A stretch of DNA of 64,000 nt from contig JACPNQ010000026.1 in the NCBI GenBank assembly GCA_016185425.1, forward strand, positions 124,001 to 188,000, in the 5' to 3' direction. The notes under the pieces are model-generated. The model searched no databases. It had not been told where the DNA came from and worked only from the letters and a program-made list of their open reading frames with translations. The first letter of the stretch is position 1. Each line of letters starts with the position of its first letter. Both the position numbers and the translations under genes were made by a program. Shown here one piece after another: positions 33,773 through 44,374 of the stretch. This stretch comes from Acidobacteriota bacterium (GTDB lineage: Bacteria > Acidobacteriota > Terriglobia > Bryobacterales > Bryobacteraceae).

Positions 33773-34139
33773 GATGCGCTCCTTTCTTCGCCTCGCCTGT
33801 GAAACCTCGTACATTTCATGGGGAAAGTCATCACGCTCCTAGCTTAGCTAGCTAGTTGATGATTCAAGGCGCCTCCGAGATTCCTGCGAACGCGGCGATC
33901 CCAGCCCAATCCATTTTCAGTATTCTGGAACCGGAAGCCCACGAAATCCTCTCCATTCGGGAACTGTAGTTTTCTGTCACGGTTCGAAAGACATTCGAGA
34001 TGGGAACCCAGACTTGGGGGCATGCGCCATCGGAGCCGCTATACCTAATCTCGTCAATGGGTTGATCCGGCTCGAGCAAACGGGGTTTCACCGCAAAAGT
34101 TCGAAACGTGTCCAAGGTGGGGAGCCAAGTTCCAGAGAG
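33773..34139. other. Gene-poor stretch left of the broken toxin gene
   Basis: About 370 bases. An 83-codon frame on the minus strand (33864-34115) has no known motif and no clear ribosome binding site, so I do not call it a gene. It could be the displaced end of the DUF5615 toxin gene region or unrelated inserted sequence. Confidence 0.4.
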
Positions 34140-34280
34140 CTAATTCTCTCCCGCTGTTATCGTTGACAACTCACCATTCTTTTTGCCAGCCCAGCCGCAT
34201 TTCGCGACGGTCCGGCACTCATGAACCTTGAAGTGACCTGCGAGTTTGCGCGGAAGGTTCTCATCTATCGGGACCTTCAT
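34140..34280 (-). pseudogene. DUF5615 PIN-like toxin, truncated
   Basis: From ATG 34280 the minus strand encodes 46 residues beginning 'MKVPIDENLPRKLAGHF' and containing 'CGWAGKKNGEL' before a TAG at 34140-34142. This matches the N-terminus of DUF5615 PIN-like proteins (typically about 110-120 residues, opening with a conserved LDENLP-type motif and GWAGxKNGELL), but the second half with the remaining acidic residues is missing. The ATG overlaps the stop of the antitoxin frame (ATGA), the usual toxin-antitoxin arrangement. Probably inactive. Confidence 0.7.
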
Positions 34281-34478
34281 CGCGAGTTGGTGAGGAGTGC
34301 TTTGGCTTCTTCCAGCGCCGCGATCGCAGCCTCTCTGCTAACCGAAGGGAAGTCGTCCAGGAATTCGTTCAGGGTATCGCCGGCTTCGAGGTAGTCTGTC
34401 GATGAGCGAGTCGACCGGAACACGGGTCCCCCGGAAGTACGACGTACCTCCCAGCATTTCCGGATCGCGGATGATCAC
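34277..34478 (-). pseudogene. DUF433 antitoxin with 4-base frameshift
   Basis: From GTG 34478 the frame reads 'VIIRDPEMLGGTSYFRGTRV' and 'PVDSLID', the DUF433 N-terminus, then is disrupted. From the next frame the sequence continues 'YLEAGDTLNEFLDDFPSVS' and 'REAAIAALEEAKALL' to TGA at 34277-34279. The break coincides with the plus-strand string GTCTGTC (34394-34400), a four-base tandem duplication. Removing four bases would restore a 65-residue DUF433 protein. It could be a true pseudogene or a sequencing error, but the truncated partner favours decay. Confidence 0.75.
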
Positions 34479-34534
34479 CGACTGGCGTTCCCGAACCGGG
34501 AACGCCAACGCGCATATCGCTCTCCGGTTGCCGT

Positions 34535-35605
<1,071 letters not shown>

Positions 35606-35680
35606 TTATTGCCCATTTCTGTCGCTTCTCATTGGAACTGTTCCCATTCGGCGATTCCATTCGTTATTCTGAGGCAGACG

Positions 35681-36661
35681 TTGAGCGCAATCGTGACCGC
35701 AAGAAATCACAGCGGAGGCGCTGCTCCGGCACTCGATCGGGGACGCCTCGTGCTACGGGATGAGCTGGCTCGCAAGATTGCCTCGTTCGTGGGGCCGGCA
35801 GTGAAGCGGGTAACAGACATTCCTGGCCTGACGCTCGTACGGCGGACAGTATCGACCGCTCCGGCATGCTTGACCTATGAACCGAGTCTGGCCGTGATCG
35901 CCCAGGGACGAAAGCGGGTGGATCTGGGCCGAACCACGTTCATCTACGACGAGTCGCGGTTCCTGCTCACGTCGCTCGATCTGCCGATCGTCAGCCAAGT
36001 CATCGAAGCCAGTGAAGAGTCGCCCTTCATCGGCTTGGCGCTTAAACTCGAAATGCCTGTGGTCCGGGAACTGCTCAGCAAGGACGAGATTCAGGCACCC
36101 CCGGCGCTACCTGACAGTCCTGCCATGGCCATCGGTGAGACCACTGTCGAGTTACTCAGTGCATGCTGCCGCCTCGTGGACCTTCTGGATTCTCCGGAGG
36201 ACATTCCCTTTCTCAGTGGCTTGATTCAGCGGGAAATCATTTATCGCCTTCTGAGGGGAGTCGAGGGGTCACGCCTTCGAGCGATTGCAACGCTCGGAGA
36301 TCAGAGCCACAGGACGGCAAAAGCGATCGCTTGGCTTCGGGACAACTACGCGCAGCCGCTACGTGTGGAACATCTCGCGCAAATCGCGGGGATGGGCCTG
36401 TCCACGCTCCACCATCATTTCCGGGCGCTGACCGCGATGAGTCCTCTTCAATACCAGAAGCAACTTCGGTTGCAGGCAGCGCGGGGACGCATGCTCATGG
36501 ATGGCCTGGACGCCGCAACCGCGGCCTTTGAGGTCGGATACGAGAGCGCCAGCCAGTTCAATCGTGAATACAGCCGTTTCTTCGGTCAGCCACCGATGCG
36601 GGATATTCGGACTCTTCGCTCGCCAACCGCTCCGGCATTGGAGTCGCTCGGCAATGGGTAA
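35681..36661 (+). CDS. AraC-family transcriptional regulator
   Basis: About 326 residues from TTG 35681, which has GAGG seven bases upstream; an in-frame GTG at 35693 is an alternative and reading to 35609 gives an unlikely extension. Residues about 25-190 match the AraC-type N-terminal ligand domain ('PSLAVIAQGRKRVDLGRTTF', 'FLLTSLDLPIVSQV'). The last 100 residues are the double helix-turn-helix: 'AIAWLRDNYAQPLRVEHLAQ', 'MGLSTLHHHFRALTAMSPLQ', 'AAFEVGYESASQFNREYSRF'. It is divergent from the aldo/keto reductase, its likely target. Confidence 0.9.
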   Translation: MSAIVTARNHSGGAAPALDRGRLVLRDELARKIASFVGPAVKRVTDIPGLTLVRRTVSTAPACLTYEPSLAVIAQGRKRVDLGRTTFIYDESRFLLTSLDLPIVSQVIEASEESPFIGLALKLEMPVVRELLSKDEIQAPPALPDSPAMAIGETTVELLSACCRLVDLLDSPEDIPFLSGLIQREIIYRLLRGVEGSRLRAIATLGDQSHRTAKAIAWLRDNYAQPLRVEHLAQIAGMGLSTLHHHFRALTAMSPLQYQKQLRLQAARGRMLMDGLDAATAAFEVGYESASQFNREYSRFFGQPPMRDIRTLRSPTAPALESLGNG

Positions 36662-36684
36662 AACTATTAAGATAGGCGGCCGGC

Positions 36685-37557
36685 CTAGTGGCCCCCGTCA
36701 TAACGGTGATCGCAAGACGGGCACTTGGCTGCCGCTTCGAGCGTCCAATAAACATGGGTGACAGTCTTCGAGCCGTCCCGGTTAAAGCGTTCGTAACTCG
36801 AGCTGCGTCCCCCATTGGACTGACTCACGAGCATGCCCCAGCTATTGGGATCGTCGTCGTTCACGTCCACGTCGGCGTTCGGCGAAGGCTTCGTTGCCGG
36901 GGATGAGGATACGGTCGAGCTGCTATCCAAATGAGCGTAGATGATGGCCAACTCCTCGAAGTCATGATAGTTGGGTGTCGTGCTGGCCGGGTTCTCGGCA
37001 TTGGCGCCGGTGTTCGAGTAGTAGTCCATGCACGTGTTTTGTGAAGTGCCGTCGGTCGACTGATGGTCGAGCCCGAACGTGTGGGCGATCTCCTGGCACA
37101 TGACGTGTTGCTTCTCGTTTGGATTATTATAAGTGCCCAGATTGAAGTAGCTGTTATTCATCTTGGCCGAACCCTGCGTAATGTGCTGGCCGTTTATGAT
37201 ATTGATGCTTGCCAGACCGAGCCAGCCGTTATAGCCGTAGTTGGAATCGCACACCTGCGTTGTCCCCGAAACCATCGAGCAACGCCGGTTGGACGCGCCC
37301 GCAACGATCGAAGTAAGCAGTGGCTGGGCTCCGGTCCACCCGGTCGCTTGTGGGCTGTTCCAATCCGAAGAAGCCTTGGAAAGATACACCTGCCATCCGG
37401 AAGAGACATTGTTCCCCAACTTCAGAGTGAACTGGGGAGTCGTGCGCGCCCAATGGTAACCACCCCACGAGTGCGTCGCCGACGCGACATTGACAAACAC
37501 ACCAAGCGCCAACACGACACCGGCCGATAAGGCCCAACCTTGCTTCAAACGTGTCAT
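36685..37557 (-). CDS. Secreted matrixin-like metalloprotease with QExxH motif
   Basis: A 290-residue exported protein with a signal peptide (residues about 1-27, 'VFVNVASATHS'). The catalytic region reads 'MCQEIAHTFGLDHQ' (residues 153-166), the metzincin pattern HExxHxxGxxH with Gln155 in place of the first His; Glu156, His159 and His165 are intact. The following 'CMDYYS' serves as the Met-turn (Met178 region). The C-terminal 70 residues are Ser/Asp-rich and contain 'KCPSCDH', a CxxC pair. Related bacterial proteins with the Gln variant are known to me, so it is not necessarily inactive, but metal binding needs a test. It stands alone. Confidence 0.82.
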   Translation of the reverse strand: MTRLKQGWALSAGVVLALGVFVNVASATHSWGGYHWARTTPQFTLKLGNNVSSGWQVYLSKASSDWNSPQATGWTGAQPLLTSIVAGASNRRCSMVSGTTQVCDSNYGYNGWLGLASINIINGQHITQGSAKMNNSYFNLGTYNNPNEKQHVMCQEIAHTFGLDHQSTDGTSQNTCMDYYSNTGANAENPASTTPNYHDFEELAIIYAHLDSSSTVSSSPATKPSPNADVDVNDDDPNSWGMLVSQSNGGRSSSYERFNRDGSKTVTHVYWTLEAAAKCPSCDHRYDGGH

Positions 37558-37861
37558 AACGCCTATAGCCTCCGATACATTATATTGCCTGCGGTTACAG
37601 TGTACACCCGACTCGAGCCGTTCGCTCCGCTCTAAGGTATTTTAAGGTGCAATCTTAAGCGGGAAACGCGCCGGTCGATCGCAGGCGCGACCAAGCCGCG
37701 GCAAGCGCGCCGGCTTGGAAATCACTGTGATTCGAGAGCCTCTGCCAGTGGAAAGCACGAAGCGCCGAATGGCGGCCTGGTGCCCGGGCTCTTCCCGCAG
37801 GTAGTAAACTCGGTCCGAAGTAATGGCAAAAGATTCGATACGGCAGAGCCCCGGGTTGCCG
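37558..37861. other. Intergenic region with no supported gene
   Basis: About 300 bases between the metalloprotease start and the end of the membrane protein gene. The sequence holds the metalloprotease upstream region. A minus-strand frame running through it (to 37722) overlaps the membrane protein out of frame and looks spurious. No repeat or RNA was recognised. Confidence 0.5.
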
Positions 37862-38515
37862 CTACGGGACTGATCGCTCCCGTGAGCATGGGCGGTGACT
37901 CAGGGTTGTTTGCAGCCTGCGGACAAGTAATCCGGCGAATAGGCCCAGAACCCCACCGATAACGCCGAAACGGGAGCCGCCGAGCGTCATGGGATCGCCG
38001 AGGGTGGTTGAGAACCATGCGCCGAGGCTGGCCATGGACAGCGCGCCGAGTCCGGCAAAGAAGGCGACGGGATATTTCCCGATTGCGGTGCGAGCGAAGG
38101 CTGAAACCTTCCGCTGGCCGAAGAGTACGAACACGAACAGCCCAAACCCCAGTGCCGCTCCGGCGAGGAGGTTCGCGCCGAGCGTGAAGGCGACCCAAGC
38201 CCCGGCGACAAAACCGGGAAGGGCGAGCAGCAGCAGGACCAGGGTCCGCAGGCTGCGGACGGCCGTGCCAAGGGTCAAGAACACGACGAACCCCACGCCC
38301 CCACCCACAACAACGTTACGCCCAATCAGATCGGCAACCCAGGCGCCCGCCGGAACGCCAAGGAAACCGAGCAGCATTGCCTTGGAATCGATGTACACGC
38401 CTCCCGGTGCGCCACCTGCGCTACCTGCTTGCCACGGCTTGGGGAGGTTTTGGTCCCAATAGTTATTCCACATGTCGCGGCGTTGCTGTTCCCGCTGGAA
38501 TTGCTCGTCCCACAT
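37862..38515 (-). CDS. Polytopic membrane protein of unknown function
   Basis: A 217-residue protein. The first 40 residues are polar and aromatic ('MWDEQFQREQQRRDMWNNYW'), followed by six to seven short hydrophobic helices separated by Gly-rich turns ('VGGGVGFVVFLTLG', 'ALGFGLFVFVLFGQRKVSAF', 'FGVIGGVLGLFAGLLVRRL'). No signature of a transporter or enzyme is seen. It is divergent from the alpha/beta hydrolase. Function unknown. Confidence 0.75.
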   Translation of the reverse strand: MWDEQFQREQQRRDMWNNYWDQNLPKPWQAGSAGGAPGGVYIDSKAMLLGFLGVPAGAWVADLIGRNVVVGGGVGFVVFLTLGTAVRSLRTLVLLLLALPGFVAGAWVAFTLGANLLAGAALGFGLFVFVLFGQRKVSAFARTAIGKYPVAFFAGLGALSMASLGAWFSTTLGDPMTLGGSRFGVIGGVLGLFAGLLVRRLQTTLSHRPCSRERSVP

Positions 38516-38610
38516 ACGCTACATGATTGCATTTCCTGCCACAAAACAAAGCAACGGTATGGCGAGTCGTGGCTCCTCCATGTGGAGGCGTTTTGGATTA
38601 TAGTCTAGCG

Positions 38611-39405
38611 ATGCGCGGTTCCGCTCTCCTTGGCTTGCTCCTGCTCCCATCCGCCTTCGCCGAATATGCCACCGTCAACGGCGTCAGGATGTATTACGAA
38701 GTGCACGGTCAAGGCCGCCCCGTCGTTCTACTCCACGGCGGCATGAATTCCATTCAGACATCGTTCGCCAGGCAAATCCCGGCATTCAGCGGAACCCACC
38801 GCGTCATCGCCATTGACCAAATGGCGCACGGCCGAACGGCCGATGTTTCCGGCCGCGCGCTTTCCTACGAGCAAATGGCTGAAGATACCGCCGCTCTTCT
38901 GGTTCACTTGGGCATTCGCGATGCCGATCTCGTCGGCTGGAGCGATGGCGGCCAGATTGCCCTCCGCCTCGCCTTCACCCATCCGGAATTGATTCGCCGC
39001 GTCGTCGCCTCCGGCGTCGGGTTCGGCGCCAGCCCCAGTATGCGGCGCAGTATGGCGGACGACAAGTGGTGGGACAGATTCTCCAATAATGGCTTCCCCG
39101 AAGGCCGCGCCGAATACAACCGTGTCTCCCCCGATGGTCCCGAGCATTGGAGGGTCTATGCTGAAAAGGCACGGTCGATGTGGGGCGCGCCCACCTGGGG
39201 CTTTGCTGAAGCCGACCTCGTGAAGATCAAGCTGCCAGTGTTGATCATATCGGGCGATGGGGAGAAGGTCGAGGAGATGGCTCGAATCTTCCGCGCCATT
39301 CCCAAGGCAAAGCTGTTCGTCTTGCCCGGCACCGGGCATTCCACCTTCCAGGATCGTCCGGACTGGCTTAACCGCGTCGTGCTCGACTACCTCGATAGGG
39401 ACTGA
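38611..39405 (+). CDS. Secreted alpha/beta hydrolase
   Basis: A 264-residue protein with a short signal peptide ('MRGSALLGLLLLPSAFAEYA'), started at ATG 38611. The alpha/beta hydrolase core shows the oxyanion segment 'VVLLHGGMNS', 'RVIAIDQMAHGRT' and the nucleophile elbow 'LVGWSDGGQIALRLA', in which the G-x-S/D-x-G position reads G-W-S-D-G-G with Ser as the nucleophile. The acid is likely Asp in 'LIISGDGEKV' and the base His in 'LPGTGHSTFQD'. It resembles esterases or C-C bond hydrolases. The substrate cannot be told. Confidence 0.9.
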   Translation: MRGSALLGLLLLPSAFAEYATVNGVRMYYEVHGQGRPVVLLHGGMNSIQTSFARQIPAFSGTHRVIAIDQMAHGRTADVSGRALSYEQMAEDTAALLVHLGIRDADLVGWSDGGQIALRLAFTHPELIRRVVASGVGFGASPSMRRSMADDKWWDRFSNNGFPEGRAEYNRVSPDGPEHWRVYAEKARSMWGAPTWGFAEADLVKIKLPVLIISGDGEKVEEMARIFRAIPKAKLFVLPGTGHSTFQDRPDWLNRVVLDYLDRD

Positions 39406-39591
39406 AGCCGCACCGATGCGTCCCGGACTCGGTCATGGAAGAGGGCGGCCAAGTTCGAGCGTTCAACAGCACGCGCCGCGATTCGCCGTCGCGAATGATT
39501 GCTCACGACCAGACCGGAGGCGGCCGTTCAATCGAGTTGCAGCCAAGCGGCTTTGATTGACGTCCAACCTCCGCGTGAGATAAATATCGCG

Positions 39592-42417
39592 CTATTGCAG
39601 TGCTGGAGCGAGTGCCCCATACTTCATGCGCGCCGACGGTCCGCTATGGGCGGAGTCCTTTTGTTGACCGGGAGCGTTGTCTTTTCCGTTGGCGTGCTGG
39701 TTCACCTTGGGCAGTGCGGGTCCGGCGACGTTTTGTGCGAACGCCGGCATCACCCAAAGCTCGCGGCCGCGAATGCCGTCATCGGCGACGAAGAAGATGT
39801 CCTTTCCGTGCTGGGCAAACTTCGCGGGGCTGGAGGATCCCGGTCCTCCGGCGATGTCCTGCATGAGGAATGTCGACTGCGCCGTTCCGCCAGACCTCCA
39901 GAGTTCCAATCCGGAACTGGCGTCCGCGGCGGCCATCAGCATCGTGTGGCCGGCGTCGAAGAGGCTATTCTCGTAGGAGTCAACCGACGAAGATAGGTCA
40001 CCGTTGAAGTCGCGCACCAGGGCGGCACTAACAGAACTCTCCTTAGCCATCCACAGTTCCCAGCCGCTACCGCCGTCGGTGAAGAAATACAGGGAATCGC
40101 CCTGCACCGTCAGTTGGGATGGATAAGACGATTCTGCGCCGGGACGGGCGTCAGCCACCAACACTGTGCCCTGCTGCGTGCCATCCGTCGACCACAATTC
40201 GAATCCGTGCGAGCCGTCGTTTGCACTGAACCAGAGTCTGTCCTTGCCGGCAACCAATCCACCCGGTAAGCTCGAGCACGTTCCCGGACAGATGTCCTTA
40301 AACTTATAGGTGCCGGGCGCGGTACCGTCGCTGACATACAGTTCCTGGTCGGTTCCGTCGTACGCCGCAAAATAGAGCTTTCCCTTAAAATCCACAAGCC
40401 ATATGGGGAATGAGCCGCCGTTCGGATTGATCTCGATAACCTTCTGTGTGCCCGCCGCGGTTCCGTCGGATTTCCAAATTTCGTTGTTGGTTCCGACATC
40501 GGCGGCGACGAAGAAAATAGTGTTGCCGACCGTCGTCATTTGGTTCGCGCGGCCGACGGCCTTGACTAGGTAGGTCCCAGCCGCCGTACCGTCGGTGCGC
40601 CAGAGACCTCTTGTCGCCGGATCACCGAGACCGGGAAAATAGATAACACCGTTGGAGACGGCGGAGTAGCCGATCATTCCGCCAAGGATCGCGCCATTTC
40701 CAGGACCCGGATTGATATCCTTCAGGAGCGTTGTTCCCGGGCCGGTTCCATCGCTGACGAAGATCTCATATCCCGTGGATGGCGTATATGCGTTCACGAT
40801 GAGTTTGCCATTCACCACGAGGATCAAGGGGAAATGCGATGAGCAGGAACCCGGACAGAAGTCCTTCACTAGAGTCGTTCCGGCTGCGGTGCCATCGGTG
40901 CGCCAAAGCTCCCGCCCATACTGCGGCGTAGCTGCGGTGAAGTAAAGGAAGCCGTTGTAGGAAACGAGGTTGTCTGGTGTGGACGAGCCGGAGCTGTTGC
41001 AAATGTCCTTCAGCATCCACGTGCCGGCTTCGCTGCCGTCGGTGCGCCAAAGCTCGGCACCGTACGCAGTCGTCACGGCGCGAAAAATGACTTGGCCGCC
41101 TGTGACGAGGTAATTGCCGGGGTATGACGATTCGGCGCCGGGCTCGATGTCACGAACGCGCATCGTGCCTTCCGGCGTGCCATCGCTCTTCCAGACCTCG
41201 ATGCCGGAGCCTGTCACGGGCCCGCCGCGTCCGGAGTCAACGTTGTCGGTGGCGCTGAAGATCACACCGCCGTTGAATGGAGTAATGCTAAACGGTGACG
41301 ATGATGCCGGGCCAGGCGCGATGTCCTTGGTCATCACGGTGCCAGCGGCCGTCCCGTCGGTACGCCACAGTTCGTCGCCGGCGGCGGCATTCGTAGCGAC
41401 AAAGAACAATTGTGCGCCCGACGCCGTGAGTTGGCGGGGGTACGCCGCGGCAGGAAGCGCCGGTGCGACGACGGGAACTGTGCCGGCGGCGGTGCCGTCG
41501 CTCTTCCAAAGTTCCGGACCCCGCACCCCGTCGTCGGCGGAAAAATAGACCTGGCCATTAAATGCCGCAAGATTGGCTGGGTTGGAACCGCCGATGGGCT
41601 GGATCGCCTTAACGAGCACAGTGCCCCCCGTAGTACCATCGCTTTTCCAGAGTTCGTAGCCGAAGGAGCCGGCGCCACGTCCGCCCACGGAAGCATAACC
41701 GGAAAAATACAAAACGCCGTTCACGTTGACTAAGTACGAAGGCGCGTACGGATCAGCCTCTGTCTGGCCCGTCACCATGACGGTACCGCCAGGCGTCCCA
41801 TCGCTCTTCCACAACCGCGGGTTGTTGAAACCGGAAGACGCCTGGAAAAACAGTGTGCCGTTGACCGCGGTGAGAAACGCCGGAAGCGATCCTGCAGGGC
41901 CGGGTGTGATGTCCTTGAGCAGCCATGTTCCCGCGGTGGTCCCATCGGTGCGCCAAATCTCACATCCGGCACTATCCTCGCACGCGATGAAATAGACCAC
42001 ACCGTTGATCTCCACAAATTCACCAGGGTTGGAACTGGCGGAGCCCGCGCGTATGTCTTTCAGCGGCAGAGTGCCTTGTGCCGTTCCGTCGCTCACCCAA
42101 AGTTCGCGGCCCAGATTGGGAACATACGCCGAAAATAGGAATTTCGCCCCGAGCTTTGTCAGGTTTTCCGGTTGCGAGGATGTGACTCCGGGCGCGATGT
42201 CTTTCACCAGTGATGTTCCCGCCGCGGTTCCGTCGGTCCGCCATAACTCGCCACCGTTCGGTGCGTCGTAGGCGGCGAAATAGGTAATTCCATTAACCTG
42301 TACCAGGTAATTGGGGAAGGACGATCCGCCGGTTGGAGTCGTGTTGAGGTCGGTGACGATTTTTGCGGGTTGAGCTAAAGCCGCGCAAGCAATGAGAAGT
42401 ATAGGTAGTGTACGCAT
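39592..42417 (-). CDS. Secreted ELWxxDGT-repeat protein
   Basis: About 941 residues from ATG 42417 (GAGGA upstream; a GTG at 42429 is the alternative). The signal peptide is 'MRTLPILLIACAALAQPA'. The body is a tandem array of about 17 units of roughly 50 residues, each with 'ELWRTDGTAAGT' or a close variant followed by 'LVKDI.PG', as in the ELWxxDGT/hyalin-like family. Units near the C-terminus degenerate ('ELWMAKESSVSA', 'ELWRSGGTAQST'). The last 50 residues are low complexity. These form beta-propellers on the cell surface or are secreted. Partner unknown, and no anchoring signal was seen. Confidence 0.88.
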   Translation of the reverse strand: MRTLPILLIACAALAQPAKIVTDLNTTPTGGSSFPNYLVQVNGITYFAAYDAPNGGELWRTDGTAAGTSLVKDIAPGVTSSQPENLTKLGAKFLFSAYVPNLGRELWVSDGTAQGTLPLKDIRAGSASSNPGEFVEINGVVYFIACEDSAGCEIWRTDGTTAGTWLLKDITPGPAGSLPAFLTAVNGTLFFQASSGFNNPRLWKSDGTPGGTVMVTGQTEADPYAPSYLVNVNGVLYFSGYASVGGRGAGSFGYELWKSDGTTGGTVLVKAIQPIGGSNPANLAAFNGQVYFSADDGVRGPELWKSDGTAAGTVPVVAPALPAAAYPRQLTASGAQLFFVATNAAAGDELWRTDGTAAGTVMTKDIAPGPASSSPFSITPFNGGVIFSATDNVDSGRGGPVTGSGIEVWKSDGTPEGTMRVRDIEPGAESSYPGNYLVTGGQVIFRAVTTAYGAELWRTDGSEAGTWMLKDICNSSGSSTPDNLVSYNGFLYFTAATPQYGRELWRTDGTAAGTTLVKDFCPGSCSSHFPLILVVNGKLIVNAYTPSTGYEIFVSDGTGPGTTLLKDINPGPGNGAILGGMIGYSAVSNGVIYFPGLGDPATRGLWRTDGTAAGTYLVKAVGRANQMTTVGNTIFFVAADVGTNNEIWKSDGTAAGTQKVIEINPNGGSFPIWLVDFKGKLYFAAYDGTDQELYVSDGTAPGTYKFKDICPGTCSSLPGGLVAGKDRLWFSANDGSHGFELWSTDGTQQGTVLVADARPGAESSYPSQLTVQGDSLYFFTDGGSGWELWMAKESSVSAALVRDFNGDLSSSVDSYENSLFDAGHTMLMAAADASSGLELWRSGGTAQSTFLMQDIAGGPGSSSPAKFAQHGKDIFFVADDGIRGRELWVMPAFAQNVAGPALPKVNQHANGKDNAPGQQKDSAHSGPSARMKYGALAPALQ

Positions 42418-42562
42418 AGGTTTCCTCACCTGCTCAGTGCGGAACGCCTGTGCAAATCTTGTCAGCGTCCGGGAAATTCTTTTTGTGCTCCGCCGCGTTC
42501 CATCCGGCCCACAAAGAAATTACGGAACAAACGGCTCGCGGCGGGAGTATACATAAACGGAC

Positions 42563-44374
42563 ATGACCGATTCGCAGACCGAAAAGCCGGATACCCGGAA
42601 GCCACTCCGGTTGTGGCCCGGAGTGGTCGCCGTGGCGCTGCTATGGCTGGTAAGGTTTGTCGTCCCGATCGTCGTGCCCGGGGCCATGGTGGTTTCGGTG
42701 CTTGGCGGACTCGCCGGCGGGTTGGTTGTCCTGGTGTGGTGGCTTTTCTTCAGCCGGGCGCCTTGGTCCGAGCGGTTGGGCGCCGTGCTCCTGATGATCG
42801 CAGCGCTGTTCGCTACCTCGCGCATCGTCCACGAGTCGATTGCGACAGGGGCACAGAGGGTGCTGCCCTACATCCTGGCGATCCCGGTCCTGAGTCTTGC
42901 CTTCGTCGTCTCGGCTGTAGTCAGCCGCCGTCTTTCCGTCACGTCTCGCCGCGTGACGATGGCCGCCGCCATTCTCCTCGCGTGCGGATCGCTGACGCTC
43001 GTCCGGACCGGCGGCTTTACCGGCGACTTCAAGAACGATTTGCACTGGCGATGGACGAAGACTCCCGAGGAACGGCTCCTCACCCAAGCCAGCGCGGAAC
43101 CCCCACCAGCGCCCGTGCCGGCCGCGACCGCCCCGGATCCGGCAGCCGCGAAGACGCCGGAGAAACTGCCTCTAGTCAAGGCCGGCGCCGAGCTGCCGCC
43201 GGTTCCAGCAGCAACTGGCAACGTTGTCGAATGGCGCGGATTTCGCGGACCCGGTCGCGACGGCGTCCTCCCCGGTGTGCGGATCAAGACCGATTGGTCG
43301 TCCTCACCGCCTGTCAAACTGTGGCGCCGGCCGATTGGACCGGGCTGGTCGTCGTTCGCGGTCCGCGGAGAGTTCATCTACACCCAGGAGCAGCGCGGCC
43401 CCGAGGAAGTCGTCGCCTGCTACAAGCTCGTCACTGGCGAACCGGTCTGGACGCATCGCGACACGGCCCGGTTCTGGGAGTCCAACGGCGGCCCCGGTCC
43501 GCGCTCGACGCCAACCCTTGGCAACGGTCGCGTATACACTTTCGGTGCGACCGGAGTCCTGAACGCGCTTAACGCCGGCAGCGGCGCCGTCGTTTGGTCG
43601 CGCAATGCGGCGTCCGACACTAAGACAAAGATCCCCGATTGGGGCTTCGCCAGCTCGCCGTTGTTGTTCGAGGACGCGGTCATCGTCGCCGTCAGCGGGC
43701 AACTCGTCGCCTACGACATCGCAACCGGCACCCCTCGCTGGTTCGGCCCGCGCGGCGGCACGAGCTACAGTTCGCCACATCGATTGACCGCCGGCGGAGT
43801 CGAGCAGATCCTGCTGCTCAGCGCGACCGGTGCCACCAGCGTCGCGCCGGCCGACGGCAAGGTGCTCTGGCAGCACGCGTGGCGAGGGTATCCCATCGTG
43901 CAGCCGGCTGTGACCGCGGACGGAGACGTTTTGATCAGCGTCAGCGAACGCAGCGGCACTCGCCGCCTCGCCTTAGCGCATGGACCCGCCGGATGGAGCG
44001 TCGAAGAGCGCTGGACGTCGGCCGGCCTGAAGCCTTACTTCAACGATTTCGTGCTCCATAATGGCCTTGCCTTCGGTTTTGACGGCAACATACTCGCATG
44101 CATCGACCTCAAGGATGGCAAGCGCAAATGGAAGGGCGGCCGCTATGGCAACGGCCAACTCGTTCTACTACCGGACCAGGACCTGCTGCTGGTGTTATCA
44201 GAGGAGGGAGAGCTCGCACTGGTCAGGGCGGCCAGCGACCAGTACACGGAGATTGCGAGGTTCCCGGCAATTGAGGGCAAGACCTGGAATCACCCGGTGC
44301 TGGCCGGCGATATCCTGCTGGCTCGCAATGGCGAAGAGATGGCCGCGTTCAAAGTGTCGCGGCCTGGCCGCTGA
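42563..44374 (+). CDS. Membrane protein with PQQ-type beta-propeller
   Basis: A 603-residue protein. Residues about 15-150 contain four hydrophobic helices ('LWPGVVAVALLWLVRFVVPI', 'VVSVLGGLAGGLVVLVWWLF', 'VLPYILAIPVLSLAFVVSAV' and one more). A Pro/Ala-rich linker is at 170-215. The rest is a PQQ-like propeller with blades such as 'EEVVACYKLVTGEPVWTHRD', 'VYTFGATGVLNALNAGSGAV', 'GKVLWQHAWRGYP' and 'ILACIDLKDGKRKWKGG'. The propeller is BamB-like in sequence pattern and has no dehydrogenase residues that I can see. It is convergent with, and overlaps by 26 bases, the MBL gene. Confidence 0.85.
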   Translation: MTDSQTEKPDTRKPLRLWPGVVAVALLWLVRFVVPIVVPGAMVVSVLGGLAGGLVVLVWWLFFSRAPWSERLGAVLLMIAALFATSRIVHESIATGAQRVLPYILAIPVLSLAFVVSAVVSRRLSVTSRRVTMAAAILLACGSLTLVRTGGFTGDFKNDLHWRWTKTPEERLLTQASAEPPPAPVPAATAPDPAAAKTPEKLPLVKAGAELPPVPAATGNVVEWRGFRGPGRDGVLPGVRIKTDWSSSPPVKLWRRPIGPGWSSFAVRGEFIYTQEQRGPEEVVACYKLVTGEPVWTHRDTARFWESNGGPGPRSTPTLGNGRVYTFGATGVLNALNAGSGAVVWSRNAASDTKTKIPDWGFASSPLLFEDAVIVAVSGQLVAYDIATGTPRWFGPRGGTSYSSPHRLTAGGVEQILLLSATGATSVAPADGKVLWQHAWRGYPIVQPAVTADGDVLISVSERSGTRRLALAHGPAGWSVEERWTSAGLKPYFNDFVLHNGLAFGFDGNILACIDLKDGKRKWKGGRYGNGQLVLLPDQDLLLVLSEEGELALVRAASDQYTEIARFPAIEGKTWNHPVLAGDILLARNGEEMAAFKVSRPGR

